NCBI RefSeq assembly: GCF_015476115.1
Contig: NZ_CP064295.1
Span: 1,916,001 to 1,980,000 of the forward strand
Source of the DNA: Aegicerativicinus sediminis
Lineage (GTDB): Bacteria; Bacteroidota; Bacteroidia; Flavobacteriales; Flavobacteriaceae
Reading direction: 5' to 3'
DNA length: 64,000 bases
The stretch's first letter is position 1; each line of letters starts with the position of its first letter. Below, one piece after another: positions 10,626-20,921 of the stretch. The notes under the pieces are model-generated. The model saw only the letters and a list, made by a program, of their open reading frames with translations. It ran no database searches and had not been told where the DNA came from. Both the position numbers and the translations under genes were made by a program.

Positions 10626-10763
10626 AAATTTTGATTGTTTTGAATAATTGAATTAATAAAAATTTGAGTTAGTGAAATTAAGACCATAAGCAATCCTGTA
10701 TAACTAGAGTTACATATGGAATGTTTTTGTTTAAAATTGATGCTGGTTTGGTTTAAAAACCAT

Positions 10764-12689
10764 TTAGAAATAATATCTTTTGAATGCTTCTATTGCCGCG
10801 TAATCGGCCAAGCCTAACGCATTATATTTTTTTGCCGTCAATAAATTTCTGTCTTCCGCGCGGACCCAAAACTCTCGCGAATCCTCTCCTTGAAACATTA
10901 CTCCATCTTTTTGGGATTGGTGGTGAAAAATCGCCCTTCTTTTTCGTAGAACTTGATCGGGACTCATTGGGACGGCCATTTCAATTTCATAAGACTCCCA
11001 CTCGTGCCATGCTCCTCGATACAGCCATACCCAGCAATCATTCATATAATCTTTATCCTTCAGTGCATCGATGGCACTTGTTAAGGCATTTAGGCAAACC
11101 CTATGAGTTCCATGTGGATCTGCTAAATCCCCTGCTGCATAGATTTGATGTGGTTTAATTGCGTCTATTAAATTCACCATAATTTCAATATCGGCTTCGC
11201 TTAAATTTGCTTTTTTAATGGTTCCTGTTTCATAAAACGGCAAATCCAAAAAATGAACATTTGTATCCTTAAGACCTAAATAACGTGTTGCCCCAAGAGA
11301 TTCTGACCGTCTAATATGGGCTTTGAGTTGTCTTACCTCAACAGTGTCTATATCACTTTCCTTCTTGTTTTTCAAAAATCGGATGATGGATGAAATCTGA
11401 TCACTTGGATTAAGGTTGTGGGCTATTTCTGCGAATTTTAATGCTTCCTCATCAGAGACTGCTATATTACCTGAAGTTTGATAGGCCACATGAACTTCAT
11501 GGCCCTGTTCAATAAGACGATCGAAAGTTCCACCCATTGAGATGACATCATCATCTGGGTGGGGGCTAAATATTATTACTCTTTTTGAAGCAGGGAATGC
11601 CCTTTCTGGCCGGTTAGAATCATCAGCGTTAGGCTTTCCACCGGGCCAACCCGTAATGGTATGTTGCATTTTATTAAACATTTTAATGTTTAAGTCGTAT
11701 GCGGTGCCTTCCTCTGTAAGAAGCCCAGACATTCCGTTGTCATTGTAATCTTTATCTGTTAGCTTAAGGATAGACTTATCTAAAAACTCACTTAACCAAA
11801 CAACTGCCTTAAGTTTTAAAGATTCAGTCCAATGACAGGAAGTAACAAGCCAAGGAGTTTTTACCCTTGTTAACTCTGACGCGGCATCATCATCAAGAAC
11901 AAAGGTTACATTATTATGCTCCTGTAAATAAGTTGCGGGAATTTGTGGGGTTATTTCGCCTTCAATAGACTTTTTAATAATTCCCGCCTTTTTACTACCC
12001 CAAGCAAGTAGAACAATACGTTTTGCATTCCTGATGGTGCCGATTCCCATGGTAATTGCCTTTCTAGGAACATTGTCAATACCAAGAAATGCTGGGGCTG
12101 CATCTGCACGGGTAACATGGTCTAATGTGATGCTTCTTGTTCCAGAATTAAAGTGCGAACCGGGTTCATTAAAACCAATATGTCCTGTTCTGCCAATACC
12201 CAAAAGTTGAAAATCTAAACCTCCGTAAGACTTTATTTTCATCTCATAATCTATACAATATTGGTATAGTTCCTCGGGTGAAACCTTGCCATCAGGGATA
12301 TGGATATTTTCAGGGAGTATATCTATATGATTGAACAAATGTTCATGCATAAAATAGTGATAGCTCTGTATGTTATAACGGTCCATCGGATAATATTCAT
12401 CCAAATTGAAGGTGATAACATTGGTAAAGCTTAAGCCTTCCTCGTGGTGCATTCTTACTAACTCCTCATATACTCTAATAGGAGAAGATCCAGTTGCCAA
12501 ACCAAGTATACAAGGTTGTTTTTTGGCTTGTTTTTTCTTGATTAAATCAGCTATTTCTTTAGCGACCACCAAAGAACCTTCATAGGAGGAACTGAAAATT
12601 ACATTATGGATTTTTTCAAAACGGGTTTCTTCAAATTTACCCGCTTCTTGGTGCGTTATATTCTGTAGTTCGTCAATATTAATTCGCAT
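10764..12689 (-). CDS. Glucosamine-6-phosphate deaminase-like domain fused to PIG-L/LmbE deacetylase domain
   Basis: A 641-residue two-domain protein. Residues about 25-280 align well with NagB (LGLATGSSP, TFNLDEYYP, GHIGFNEPG, KAITMGIGTI), the enzyme that isomerises and deaminates glucosamine 6-phosphate to fructose 6-phosphate and ammonia. Residues about 370-640 are a PIG-L/LmbE domain with the zinc motif HPDDD (377-381) and a later PHGTH, the family of N-acetylglucosaminyl deacetylases. The NagB signature GxxDGHIAFNEP reads GRTGHIGFNEP here, so the catalytic Asp (Asp141 in E. coli) is Thr168. ATG at 12689 is preferred over a TTG at 12716. It likely heads the SusC/SusD unit. NagB annotation is usual, but the activity is uncertain. 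Confidence 0.85.
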   Translation of the reverse strand: MRINIDELQNITHQEAGKFEETRFEKIHNVIFSSSYEGSLVVAKEIADLIKKKQAKKQPCILGLATGSSPIRVYEELVRMHHEEGLSFTNVITFNLDEYYPMDRYNIQSYHYFMHEHLFNHIDILPENIHIPDGKVSPEELYQYCIDYEMKIKSYGGLDFQLLGIGRTGHIGFNEPGSHFNSGTRSITLDHVTRADAAPAFLGIDNVPRKAITMGIGTIRNAKRIVLLAWGSKKAGIIKKSIEGEITPQIPATYLQEHNNVTFVLDDDAASELTRVKTPWLVTSCHWTESLKLKAVVWLSEFLDKSILKLTDKDYNDNGMSGLLTEEGTAYDLNIKMFNKMQHTITGWPGGKPNADDSNRPERAFPASKRVIIFSPHPDDDVISMGGTFDRLIEQGHEVHVAYQTSGNIAVSDEEALKFAEIAHNLNPSDQISSIIRFLKNKKESDIDTVEVRQLKAHIRRSESLGATRYLGLKDTNVHFLDLPFYETGTIKKANLSEADIEIMVNLIDAIKPHQIYAAGDLADPHGTHRVCLNALTSAIDALKDKDYMNDCWVWLYRGAWHEWESYEIEMAVPMSPDQVLRKRRAIFHHQSQKDGVMFQGEDSREFWVRAEDRNLLTAKKYNALGLADYAAIEAFKRYYF

Positions 12690-12843
12690 CAAAAAGGTAA
12701 AAAGTTTGTTATTCAATCAATAATAATATTATTCTAATTGTTCTCTAAATTATTTATCTGAACGACATGGTTTTTTATCCCGAATGCAATTTTTACTCGA
12801 TTAAGGTTTAAAGAATTGTTAAATAAATGATCTTGAACATTTA

Positions 12844-12851
12844 TAAGTTTG
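12844..12851 (+). promoter_or_regulatory. Candidate -7 box for the histidine kinase operon
   Basis: TAAGTTTG matches the Bacteroidota -7 consensus TAnnTTTG and lies 53 bases upstream of the kinase start. No convincing -33 element is visible at the usual spacing. Confidence 0.4.
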
Positions 12852-12904
12852 TAGTACATTGTGTTTTATTTACTTCAATGTTTACCCGAACTAATTAGGA
12901 AATT

Positions 12905-13948
12905 TTGTATAGAACCCTGCCAAATAGCAACACTGTTCCTCTTAGGTATCACATTCTATTTTGGATAGTTTATTTTAGTTTTAATGTGGTTAGATGGGGA
13001 AGTTATTTTAATGATTATGTCTATTCCCTGAAGTCTAATTTGGTGGAGTTTCCCATCCACATTCTAATAGTTTACTTCAATATTTATTATTTAATACCTC
13101 GATTTATTCTCAACAAAAAGTATTTGCAATACGTATTGATACTTATTGTGATGCTTTTCGGTGTTTATTTCGTTAGAACAGGTTTGAATTATTTTTTGGT
13201 TTCTAAAGAAATTTGGCCAGAAGCAGCTGCCAATAGGGATTCGTTTTTTGGGTTTAATCATATTGTTGCAGTAATTCTAGGTGAATTATATGTTTTAGGT
13301 TTTGTCACAGGGATTCATTTGTTGATCGTATGGAGTATGGAAAGAAGATGGAATGAAAAATTGGCCCAACTTCAATTAAATACTGAGTTAAAATATTTGA
13401 GGACCCAAATTCAACCTCACTTCTTTTTTAATGCATTGAATAATCTATATGCCCTTACATTAAAAAAGTCGGACGCCGCTCCAAGGCTAGTTCTTAAAAT
13501 TTCAGATATTTTACAATATATTTTATATGAGGTTTCAGATAAAAAGGTCGACTTAATTGAAGAAATAAATTACATACACAACTACATAGATGTAGAACGT
13601 ATGCGTTTTGATGAAAGGGTGGACTGTGAGGTTGATATCATCGGTAGTATTGAAGAAGTAACAGTGCCACCGTTATTATTCCTTAATTTTATTGAAAACT
13701 CATTTAAGCATGGACTTAAAAATAGTGAGTTCTTAAAAGTGAAAATGTCCTTTGAAGTTGTTGATAGAGGATTTTTAGAATTCAAAATAAACAATACCTT
13801 TAATGGAGAAATTAGTAAAGAGTTTAGTCAAGGAATTGGTATGCCTAACACCGAAAGAAGGCTTAATCTCCTTTTCCCAAATAACTATGAATTAAAATCA
13901 TCTGTAGAGGATGGAGTCTATGAATTGTATCTTAAAATACCGGTGTAA
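12905..13948 (+). CDS. LytS/YehU-type sensor histidine kinase
   Basis: A 347-residue membrane sensor kinase. Four hydrophobic segments fill roughly residues 15-145, followed by a short coiled linker and the His_kinase domain with the phospho-acceptor motif QIQPHFFFNALNNLY (His172) and an HATPase domain with FIENSFKHG as the N box. It has no separate periplasmic sensor domain, so the signal is probably membrane-borne or a small molecule. The start is TTG at 12905: an in-frame TAG lies at 12896-12898, AGGAAA precedes it, and no ATG is available. It overlaps the response regulator start by one base (TAATG). Confidence 0.92.
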   Translation: MYRTLPNSNTVPLRYHILFWIVYFSFNVVRWGSYFNDYVYSLKSNLVEFPIHILIVYFNIYYLIPRFILNKKYLQYVLILIVMLFGVYFVRTGLNYFLVSKEIWPEAAANRDSFFGFNHIVAVILGELYVLGFVTGIHLLIVWSMERRWNEKLAQLQLNTELKYLRTQIQPHFFFNALNNLYALTLKKSDAAPRLVLKISDILQYILYEVSDKKVDLIEEINYIHNYIDVERMRFDERVDCEVDIIGSIEEVTVPPLLFLNFIENSFKHGLKNSEFLKVKMSFEVVDRGFLEFKINNTFNGEISKEFSQGIGMPNTERRLNLLFPNNYELKSSVEDGVYELYLKIPV

Positions 13949-14667
13949 TGAAAATTAGATGCGTAATTCTTGATGATGAACCTATGGCCGTAGATGTCAT
14001 TTTAGAACATCTTAAGAATTTTGACAACATAGATGTTATTGGCACATTTAATACTCCTAAAAAGGCATTAAATTTTATAGAAAAAGAAAAAGTTGACCTT
14101 ATTTTCTTAGATCTTAATATGCCACAAATGGGGGGATTCGAGTTTATTGAAAAACTTTCTAAAAGTCCCCTAATTGTATTAACTACAGCCTATAGAGAAT
14201 ATGCCGTTAAGAGCTATGAATTAAATGTTTTGGACTATTTGGTAAAACCGATACCCTTTAATCGCTTTCTAAAGACTATTAATAAGATTTATCAAAAACT
14301 ATTTAATGATATCCCTGGCTTAGATAATGGATTGCAACAAGAGCCTCACATCTTTTTAAAAGTAAGTAAGAAATTAGTAAAGGTGAATCTAAATGATATT
14401 CTTTATATAGAAAGTCTTAAGGATTATATAAAGGTTGTAACCCTAATAGGCGACTTCGTAGTTTACAAATCCTTAACTGCCATTTCTGAAGAATTACCGG
14501 TATCGAACTTTTTGCAAGTCCACAGGTCTTATACCATTGCAATAAATAAAATTGAATCGGTTGAAGGCAATCTAGTTGAAATTTCTGGAAGGAAAATACC
14601 AATTGGAAGGAATTACGTGAAAGTTGCCAAAGAACGGATATTTCAATCGAGTGAGAAAAATCTTTAA
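13948..14667 (+). CDS. LytTR-family response regulator
   Basis: A 239-residue transcription factor and the cognate partner of the upstream kinase. The receiver domain (1-120) has the acidic pair DDE at 9-11, phospho-acceptor Asp55 in FLDLNMP, the conserved Thr in LTTAY and Lys100 in LVKPI. The LytTR DNA-binding domain spans about 140-239 (IESLKDYIKVVT, FLQVHRSYTIAINKI, IPIGRNYV). LytTR proteins bind direct repeats about two helical turns apart. The next gene, an aquaglyceroporin, begins nine bases after the stop and is a natural regulatory target or operon partner. Confidence 0.94.
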   Translation: MKIRCVILDDEPMAVDVILEHLKNFDNIDVIGTFNTPKKALNFIEKEKVDLIFLDLNMPQMGGFEFIEKLSKSPLIVLTTAYREYAVKSYELNVLDYLVKPIPFNRFLKTINKIYQKLFNDIPGLDNGLQQEPHIFLKVSKKLVKVNLNDILYIESLKDYIKVVTLIGDFVVYKSLTAISEELPVSNFLQVHRSYTIAINKIESVEGNLVEISGRKIPIGRNYVKVAKERIFQSSEKNL

Positions 14668-14676
14668 AATAGTTTA

Positions 14677-15411
14677 ATGACACCATTTATTGCAGAATTT
14701 CTAGGAACTTTTCTTTTGATATTTTTGGGAAATTCTGTGGTGGCTAATGTGGTACTAAATGGCACCAAGGGCAATGGTTCTGGCTGGATTGTAATAACTA
14801 CCGGTTGGGCACTAGCAGTTTATGTTGCTGTATTGGTTGCTGGTCCGGTTAGTGGAGCTCATATTAATCCGGCTGTAACCCTTTCCTTAGCCATTGGAGG
14901 GCTTTTCGATTGGTCTATCGTTCCGGAATACATGATTGCCCAACTCCTTGGCTCAATGTTTGGAGCATTATCCGTTTATATTTTCCATAAAAAGCATTAC
15001 GACATTACTGAAGACCCAGCATTGATTTCTGCCTCTTTTTGTACTTCTCCAGCCATTCCAAATACATTGTCAAATTTATTTTCTGAATTTTCAGGAACCT
15101 TTGTATTAATGGTGGCAGTATTCTATCTGGCCGGACCTGAGTTTGTAAGTGCTTCAGGAGAAACGGCTATTATAGGGTTAGGTTCCCTAGGTGCCTTACC
15201 TGTTGCCTTGGTTGTTTGGTCTATAGGGTTGTCTTTAGGAGGTACGACTGGCTATGCCATAAATCCGGCTAGGGATTTAGGGCCAAGGATTGTTCTAACC
15301 ATATTACCATTAAAACATAAGTCGTCAAACTGGCCATATTTTTGGATTCCAGTTATTGGACCAATTTTGGGTGGAGCACTTGCCTCCTTATTATTTTTAA
15401 GCTTTACCTAA
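14677..15411 (+). CDS. glpF: Aquaglyceroporin / glycerol facilitator (MIP family)
   Basis: A 244-residue inner-membrane channel with six helices and both half-helix motifs: SGAHINPAVT (NPA at 64-66) and GYAINPARDLGPR (NPA at 197-199). The Asp right after NPAR (D201) is the hallmark of glycerol-conducting channels such as GlpF rather than water-only AqpZ. It would feed glycerol to the GlpK-GlpD pathway encoded at 2685-5751. It is placed directly behind a LytS/LytTR two-component pair with a nine-base gap, suggesting co-transcription and control of solute or glycerol uptake by that system. Confidence 0.9.
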   Translation: MTPFIAEFLGTFLLIFLGNSVVANVVLNGTKGNGSGWIVITTGWALAVYVAVLVAGPVSGAHINPAVTLSLAIGGLFDWSIVPEYMIAQLLGSMFGALSVYIFHKKHYDITEDPALISASFCTSPAIPNTLSNLFSEFSGTFVLMVAVFYLAGPEFVSASGETAIIGLGSLGALPVALVVWSIGLSLGGTTGYAINPARDLGPRIVLTILPLKHKSSNWPYFWIPVIGPILGGALASLLFLSFT

Positions 15412-15469
15412 CTTTAAACATGAAGGTCCCTGCAATTAATTCTCAATTTGATAGATAAAACAATTTCCA

Positions 15470-17251
15470 ATGAAACTAATTTTCCACTGTTTTCTATTTT
15501 TTTCTGCTTGCAACATATTCTCCCAAAACACTGAATATATTGTCTCTTTTGAGAATGCCGAACATAATGAAATTTCAGTAGAGGTTTCCTTTAAGGACAT
15601 AAAAGTGGATACTGCGGTTTTTAGAATGGCGAGAAGTTCACCAGGACGGTATGCTCTTCATGAATTTGCCAAAAACGTTTATTCTGTGCGAGCCGAAAAT
15701 GACCAAGGAAAAGAATTAAATGTATTTAGGCCTGATCCATATTCTTGGGCGGTGGTCGGACATACAGGGTTCTTAAAGATTCATTACACATTATTTGCAA
15801 ATAGGGCAGATGGTACTTATTCTCAAGTAGATGAAAGTCATGCGCATTTAAATATGCCTGCCACATTTATGTACATGCCCGAATTGAGTGACCATGAAAT
15901 GTTGGTTAATTTCAAACCGCGAACTGATTTAAATTGGAAAATTGCCACCCAATTGGAAAAAATGGAAGAGAACAAGTATAGGGCACCTAATCTTCAATAT
16001 TTTATGGATAGTCCAACAGAAATAAGTGATTTCTATAAGGGCACATTTGTGATTGAGGGACCTAATGGTCGGCAAAAAATTAATCTTGTGGTTCACGATT
16101 CCATGGCAACCCAACTTGAGTTTGAGGAGTATTTAAAGCATACAGAATCTATTGTTAAAACCCAACAAAAGATTATTGGCGAACTTCCGAAGTTTGATTT
16201 TGGTGAATATACTTTTTTAGCCTGCTATATGCCGCAAGTAAATGGGGATGGTATGGAACACAGAAACTCTACTGTACTTACTAGTACTAGGAGTTTATCC
16301 CAAGGAGGTATACAAGAGAATATAGGAACAGTTTCGCATGAGTTTTTCCATTGTTGGAATGTTGAGCGCATTCGTCCCGCATCTCTTGAACCCTTTAATT
16401 TTGAAAAGGCTAATATGAGTGGTGCCCTATGGTTTGCTGAGGGTTTTACAAATTACTATGATGCACTTTCTTTAACGCGAGCAAAGATTTGGGACCTAAA
16501 TACTTTTCTAGTCAATGAGAGTTTTTCCTTTAATTATGTTTGGACCTCTCCTGGGCGTAACTATTTTAATCCTATTGAAATGAGTCAACAGGCACCCTTT
16601 GTTGATGCAGCTACCGCTTTAGACCCTACTAACAGAGAGAACACACATATATCGTATTATAACTATGGTGAAATGCTAGGGTTTGCTTTAGATTTAACAT
16701 TACGGCAGATTGGAAAATCTTTAGATGCCTATATGAAATTGGTTTGGCAAAGATTTGGAAAAACCGAAAAACCATATGAAATAAATGACCTTAAAGAAAT
16801 ATTAGCATCTTATACCAATCAGGAACTTGCGAACAATTTTTTTAAAAACTTCATTTATGATTCCCAAATTCCAAATTTTACAGAATTACTGAGTATTGTT
16901 GGCGTACGTCTAGAACAGAGAGAAGAGTTATCTTGGGGAGCTCTCGTGCGGTACGGAAAAGTTATGTCGAACCCGTTCGAGGATTCCACTGCCTATTTAA
17001 GTGGATTGCAAATGGGCGATATCATTGAAAAAATAGATACTACACCCATTACCCAAGGAGATGATTTGAATGCTATGATAAAGAATTTAGACACTGATAT
17101 TGAACATACAATAGTTATAAAAAGATTTGGGACATTAATTGAAAAACCGTTGGTTTTGAAACCATGGACGGAATATAAACTTAAGGCTCAGGAGGAATTA
17201 GAGTTAACCGCAAAACAGAAAGAAGCTCGCCGACTTTGGTTACAACAATAA
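15470..17251 (+). CDS. M61-family (glycyl aminopeptidase-like) metallopeptidase with PDZ domain
   Basis: A 593-residue secreted or periplasmic zinc peptidase. A signal peptide ends near IFSQ (residue 19). The N-terminal beta domain of the M61 family covers about 20-200, then the catalytic domain with the zinc motif HEFFH (290-294) and the downstream glutamate in WFAEGFTNYY, and a C-terminal PDZ domain around 480-570 (SGLQMGDIIEKIDTTPI). The NGDGMEHRNS segment is typical of the family. It stands alone 58 bases after glpF and is closed by a terminator. Natural substrates in Bacteroidota are not established. Confidence 0.9.
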   Translation: MKLIFHCFLFFSACNIFSQNTEYIVSFENAEHNEISVEVSFKDIKVDTAVFRMARSSPGRYALHEFAKNVYSVRAENDQGKELNVFRPDPYSWAVVGHTGFLKIHYTLFANRADGTYSQVDESHAHLNMPATFMYMPELSDHEMLVNFKPRTDLNWKIATQLEKMEENKYRAPNLQYFMDSPTEISDFYKGTFVIEGPNGRQKINLVVHDSMATQLEFEEYLKHTESIVKTQQKIIGELPKFDFGEYTFLACYMPQVNGDGMEHRNSTVLTSTRSLSQGGIQENIGTVSHEFFHCWNVERIRPASLEPFNFEKANMSGALWFAEGFTNYYDALSLTRAKIWDLNTFLVNESFSFNYVWTSPGRNYFNPIEMSQQAPFVDAATALDPTNRENTHISYYNYGEMLGFALDLTLRQIGKSLDAYMKLVWQRFGKTEKPYEINDLKEILASYTNQELANNFFKNFIYDSQIPNFTELLSIVGVRLEQREELSWGALVRYGKVMSNPFEDSTAYLSGLQMGDIIEKIDTTPITQGDDLNAMIKNLDTDIEHTIVIKRFGTLIEKPLVLKPWTEYKLKAQEELELTAKQKEARRLWLQQ

Positions 17252-17253
17252 AA

Positions 17254-17280
17254 AAAGCCGGTATTAAACCGGCTTTATTA
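17254..17280. terminator. Bidirectional terminator between M61 peptidase and atpC
   Basis: A nine-base stem AAAGCCGGT/ACCGGCTTT (17254-17262 and 17268-17276) with a five-base loop, flanked by A-rich and T-rich runs, between convergent genes. Confidence 0.85.
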
Positions 17281-17296
17281 TTATTTAAGAATTGTA

Positions 17297-17575
17297 TTAA
17301 TCTGCTAATACAACAATTTTATTGTCTTTAAGTTCTATCGTTCCAGATTCAATTGGCAACCACATACCGCGATCTTTACCTTTTTGAAATTTATCAGTAA
17401 ATCTTTTGTCAATAGTAACCTCGCCAAATAACTTTACAAATCCTTCTTTAAGCAAAGAAACGATAGGGGCGTGATTTTCCAATATTTCAAATTCGCCATC
17501 CACACCAGGAACAGCTAAACTTGTCACAGTTCCGTTATATAGAGTTGCTTCTGGAGTTACGATTTCTACCTTCAT
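17297..17575 (-). CDS. atpC: F1F0 ATP synthase epsilon subunit (short form)
   Basis: Part of the central stalk of the F1 motor, in contact with gamma and the c-ring. At 92 residues it contains the N-terminal beta sandwich (VEIVTPEATLYNGTVTSLAVPGVDG, ILENHAPIVSLL, IESGTIELKDNKIVVL) and stops there. The C-terminal helical hairpin, which inhibits ATP hydrolysis in enzymes such as that of E. coli (139 residues), is absent; short forms of this kind are usual in Bacteroidota. It follows atpD by 36 bases. The rest of the ATP synthase genes are elsewhere, as is typical for this phylum. Confidence 0.93.
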   Translation of the reverse strand: MKVEIVTPEATLYNGTVTSLAVPGVDGEFEILENHAPIVSLLKEGFVKLFGEVTIDKRFTDKFQKGKDRGMWLPIESGTIELKDNKIVVLAD

Positions 17576-17611
17576 TGACCTATATATTTCTATTTCTTGA
17601 AATTATTGATT

Positions 17612-19126
<1,515 letters not shown>

Positions 19127-19178
19127 TTAGTTTATTATAATCAGAAAATAGTGCGTAAACCTAATTTTTTTCGCGCTG

Positions 19179-19186
19179 CAAAGATA
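19179..19186 (-). promoter_or_regulatory. -7 promoter box of atpD-atpC
   Basis: On the minus strand this reads TATCTTTG, an exact TAnnTTTG match, 59 bases upstream of the atpD start in a non-coding stretch. Confidence 0.55.
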
Positions 19187-19233
19187 TAGGTTTTAATTGA
19201 AAAGCATAATACTTTTTCAGTGGATTTTTTTGT

Positions 19234-19262
19234 AAAAAAAACGCCCTCATTATGAAGGCGTT
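19234..19262 (-). terminator. Intrinsic terminator after the GDSL lipoprotein gene
   Basis: Inverted repeat 19240-19262 (AACGCC plus TCA, one internal mismatch, three-base loop), followed on the minus strand by a run of about seven T. It ends the minus-strand unit starting at 23680. Confidence 0.75.
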
Positions 19263-19288
19263 ATATGTGCATGAATCTTTAAAAACGG

Positions 19289-20917
19289 TTACAAATTGGC
19301 AGGGTAATTTGTTGGGAATTCTCCAGCGTTATATAGGTTGCCAGACTCTTCAAAATTGCTGCCATAAGTTGCATCGATTACTTTCAAAAATTCATTTGCA
19401 ATTAAGGCATAACCCCTAGTGGTAGGGTGGATTCCATCTAATGAAAACAACCCACCGGTTACTAAGTCATCTGTAAAAACAAAGTTCCCTGATTGTAATT
19501 CTTCATCAGATATCTGATTCAACGTTTCGTTAGCATCAAAAAATCCAAGACCGGCTTGATTTGCAATATTCGCAATAACAGAATTAAATTCTTCTGTTCT
19601 ATTTTTGATTTCTTCTTGTTCACTAGGAATTAAAACCCACATGTCATCCAAGGGAAAGGTTATTCCCTCTACGGAAAATTGACCAGCAATTTCTGGGGAT
19701 AAGCCTTTTGATTGAAGAAATGTGAAAAAATCCACATTTACAGTTCCAATGACTGATCCACTGCGTAGAGTTAACAAATCGTTTGATTTAGCTTTCCGGG
19801 CCTGCCCATACATAATTCCTAATAAGTCGGCAACCACCGGCGCTGCAACCGCAGGAACTCCAAATTGAGCGAGAAATGCTGGAAAGTCAGGATTAGCATT
19901 AAGCACTGCAGTAATTTGAGCGGATAAATCCTCCAAGGTTTCATCTTTAATTACAACCGCACTATTATTTGTTGTAGAAAATTGCATGTATCTATCAGTC
20001 CTATTTAAAACGGTAAATACTTGGTTTAATGCTCCAAATAGAGTGTTCAAAGTAGGAATCATTGGTCCGAAATTTGGATCTGACGGGTCTAATGGATCAT
20101 GAGGTACTGTAGTAAAATGTGCAAGACTATTAATGTCTGGTATGTTAGCAACTACCCCTTTGGCCCCGCCTGAGGTTAAAGTATTAACCAAGGTTGAGTA
20201 AGAGAAACTGAAGGTTGCTAAATCAGTCAAGGGATCATATTCTTCAGAATCAGGATTGCTTTCACCTCCTGAGTATGCATATCCCAAAATATCTTGGTTT
20301 CCTGCCCAAAGAGTGAAAAATGTTGGGCTTTGAGCCATCGCATCTCCTAATATTGTGGCTGTAGGTGAACTTGCAAATCTTACAAAATAGGGATTAGCAA
20401 GCTCCAGCGATAAATTGGCTGGATTACCATAGCCATCAAATAATAAATGAAAGCTTTTTGCACCTGGGACCCCCATGTTATTAAACGGCCCCGAAAGTAC
20501 ATTTGTAGCTTCTGTAGTTGGCGTGCCTTCTAATTGTGAAGGAAGTCCCGTTTCAAAATCGAAAACATATCTTGGTCCAAATGATGAGTTTTCTTGGCCT
20601 CCAATCAATAAACCACCAATATTATCATTCATCAATGGTTGAGAAAACGCACCACCACCAGCCAATGAAAATTTTTGAGCTAAAAGATTAGGCGTTGAAA
20701 ATTGCTGGCCAGCAATAAATAATGCACCATCTGTGTATCCAGCGGTTAATGAATTTCCTATTGAAACATATTTTGAAAAATCCGCATCACCTGAAATTAA
20801 TTCTGGTAATGGTTGTTCAGAATCTCCACTGGGACCATCGTCATCATTACATCCCACTAAAAACAATGAAATAAGGGCAAATGTTAAATAGTATCTGAAT
20901 GTGAATATATTTTTCAT
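19289..20917 (-). CDS. SGNH/GDSL-family lipoprotein hydrolase
   Basis: A 542-residue predicted lipoprotein (signal peptide ending FLVG-C, Cys23, followed by an acidic NDDDGPSGDS linker). Block I of the SGNH fold reads SIGNSLTAGYTDG with the likely nucleophile Ser, the Asn block reads WAGNQDILG, and block V is DGIHPTTRGYALIANEF with the catalytic Asp/His pair. The protein is longer than minimal GDSL enzymes because of an inserted central region (about 120-400). It starts four bases after the stop of the frameshifted TonB receptor, so the two were one operon; it may hydrolyse an ester on the imported ligand. The substrate is unknown. Confidence 0.85.
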   Translation of the reverse strand: MKNIFTFRYYLTFALISLFLVGCNDDDGPSGDSEQPLPELISGDADFSKYVSIGNSLTAGYTDGALFIAGQQFSTPNLLAQKFSLAGGGAFSQPLMNDNIGGLLIGGQENSSFGPRYVFDFETGLPSQLEGTPTTEATNVLSGPFNNMGVPGAKSFHLLFDGYGNPANLSLELANPYFVRFASSPTATILGDAMAQSPTFFTLWAGNQDILGYAYSGGESNPDSEEYDPLTDLATFSFSYSTLVNTLTSGGAKGVVANIPDINSLAHFTTVPHDPLDPSDPNFGPMIPTLNTLFGALNQVFTVLNRTDRYMQFSTTNNSAVVIKDETLEDLSAQITAVLNANPDFPAFLAQFGVPAVAAPVVADLLGIMYGQARKAKSNDLLTLRSGSVIGTVNVDFFTFLQSKGLSPEIAGQFSVEGITFPLDDMWVLIPSEQEEIKNRTEEFNSVIANIANQAGLGFFDANETLNQISDEELQSGNFVFTDDLVTGGLFSLDGIHPTTRGYALIANEFLKVIDATYGSNFEESGNLYNAGEFPTNYPANL

Positions 20918-20921
20918 GGCA

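Noticed and set aside
10749-10762. Small inverted repeat TGGTTTAAAAACCA right after the NagB-like gene.
   Set aside because: The stem is six AT-rich pairs with no T run on the minus strand; a weak attenuator is possible but not supported.
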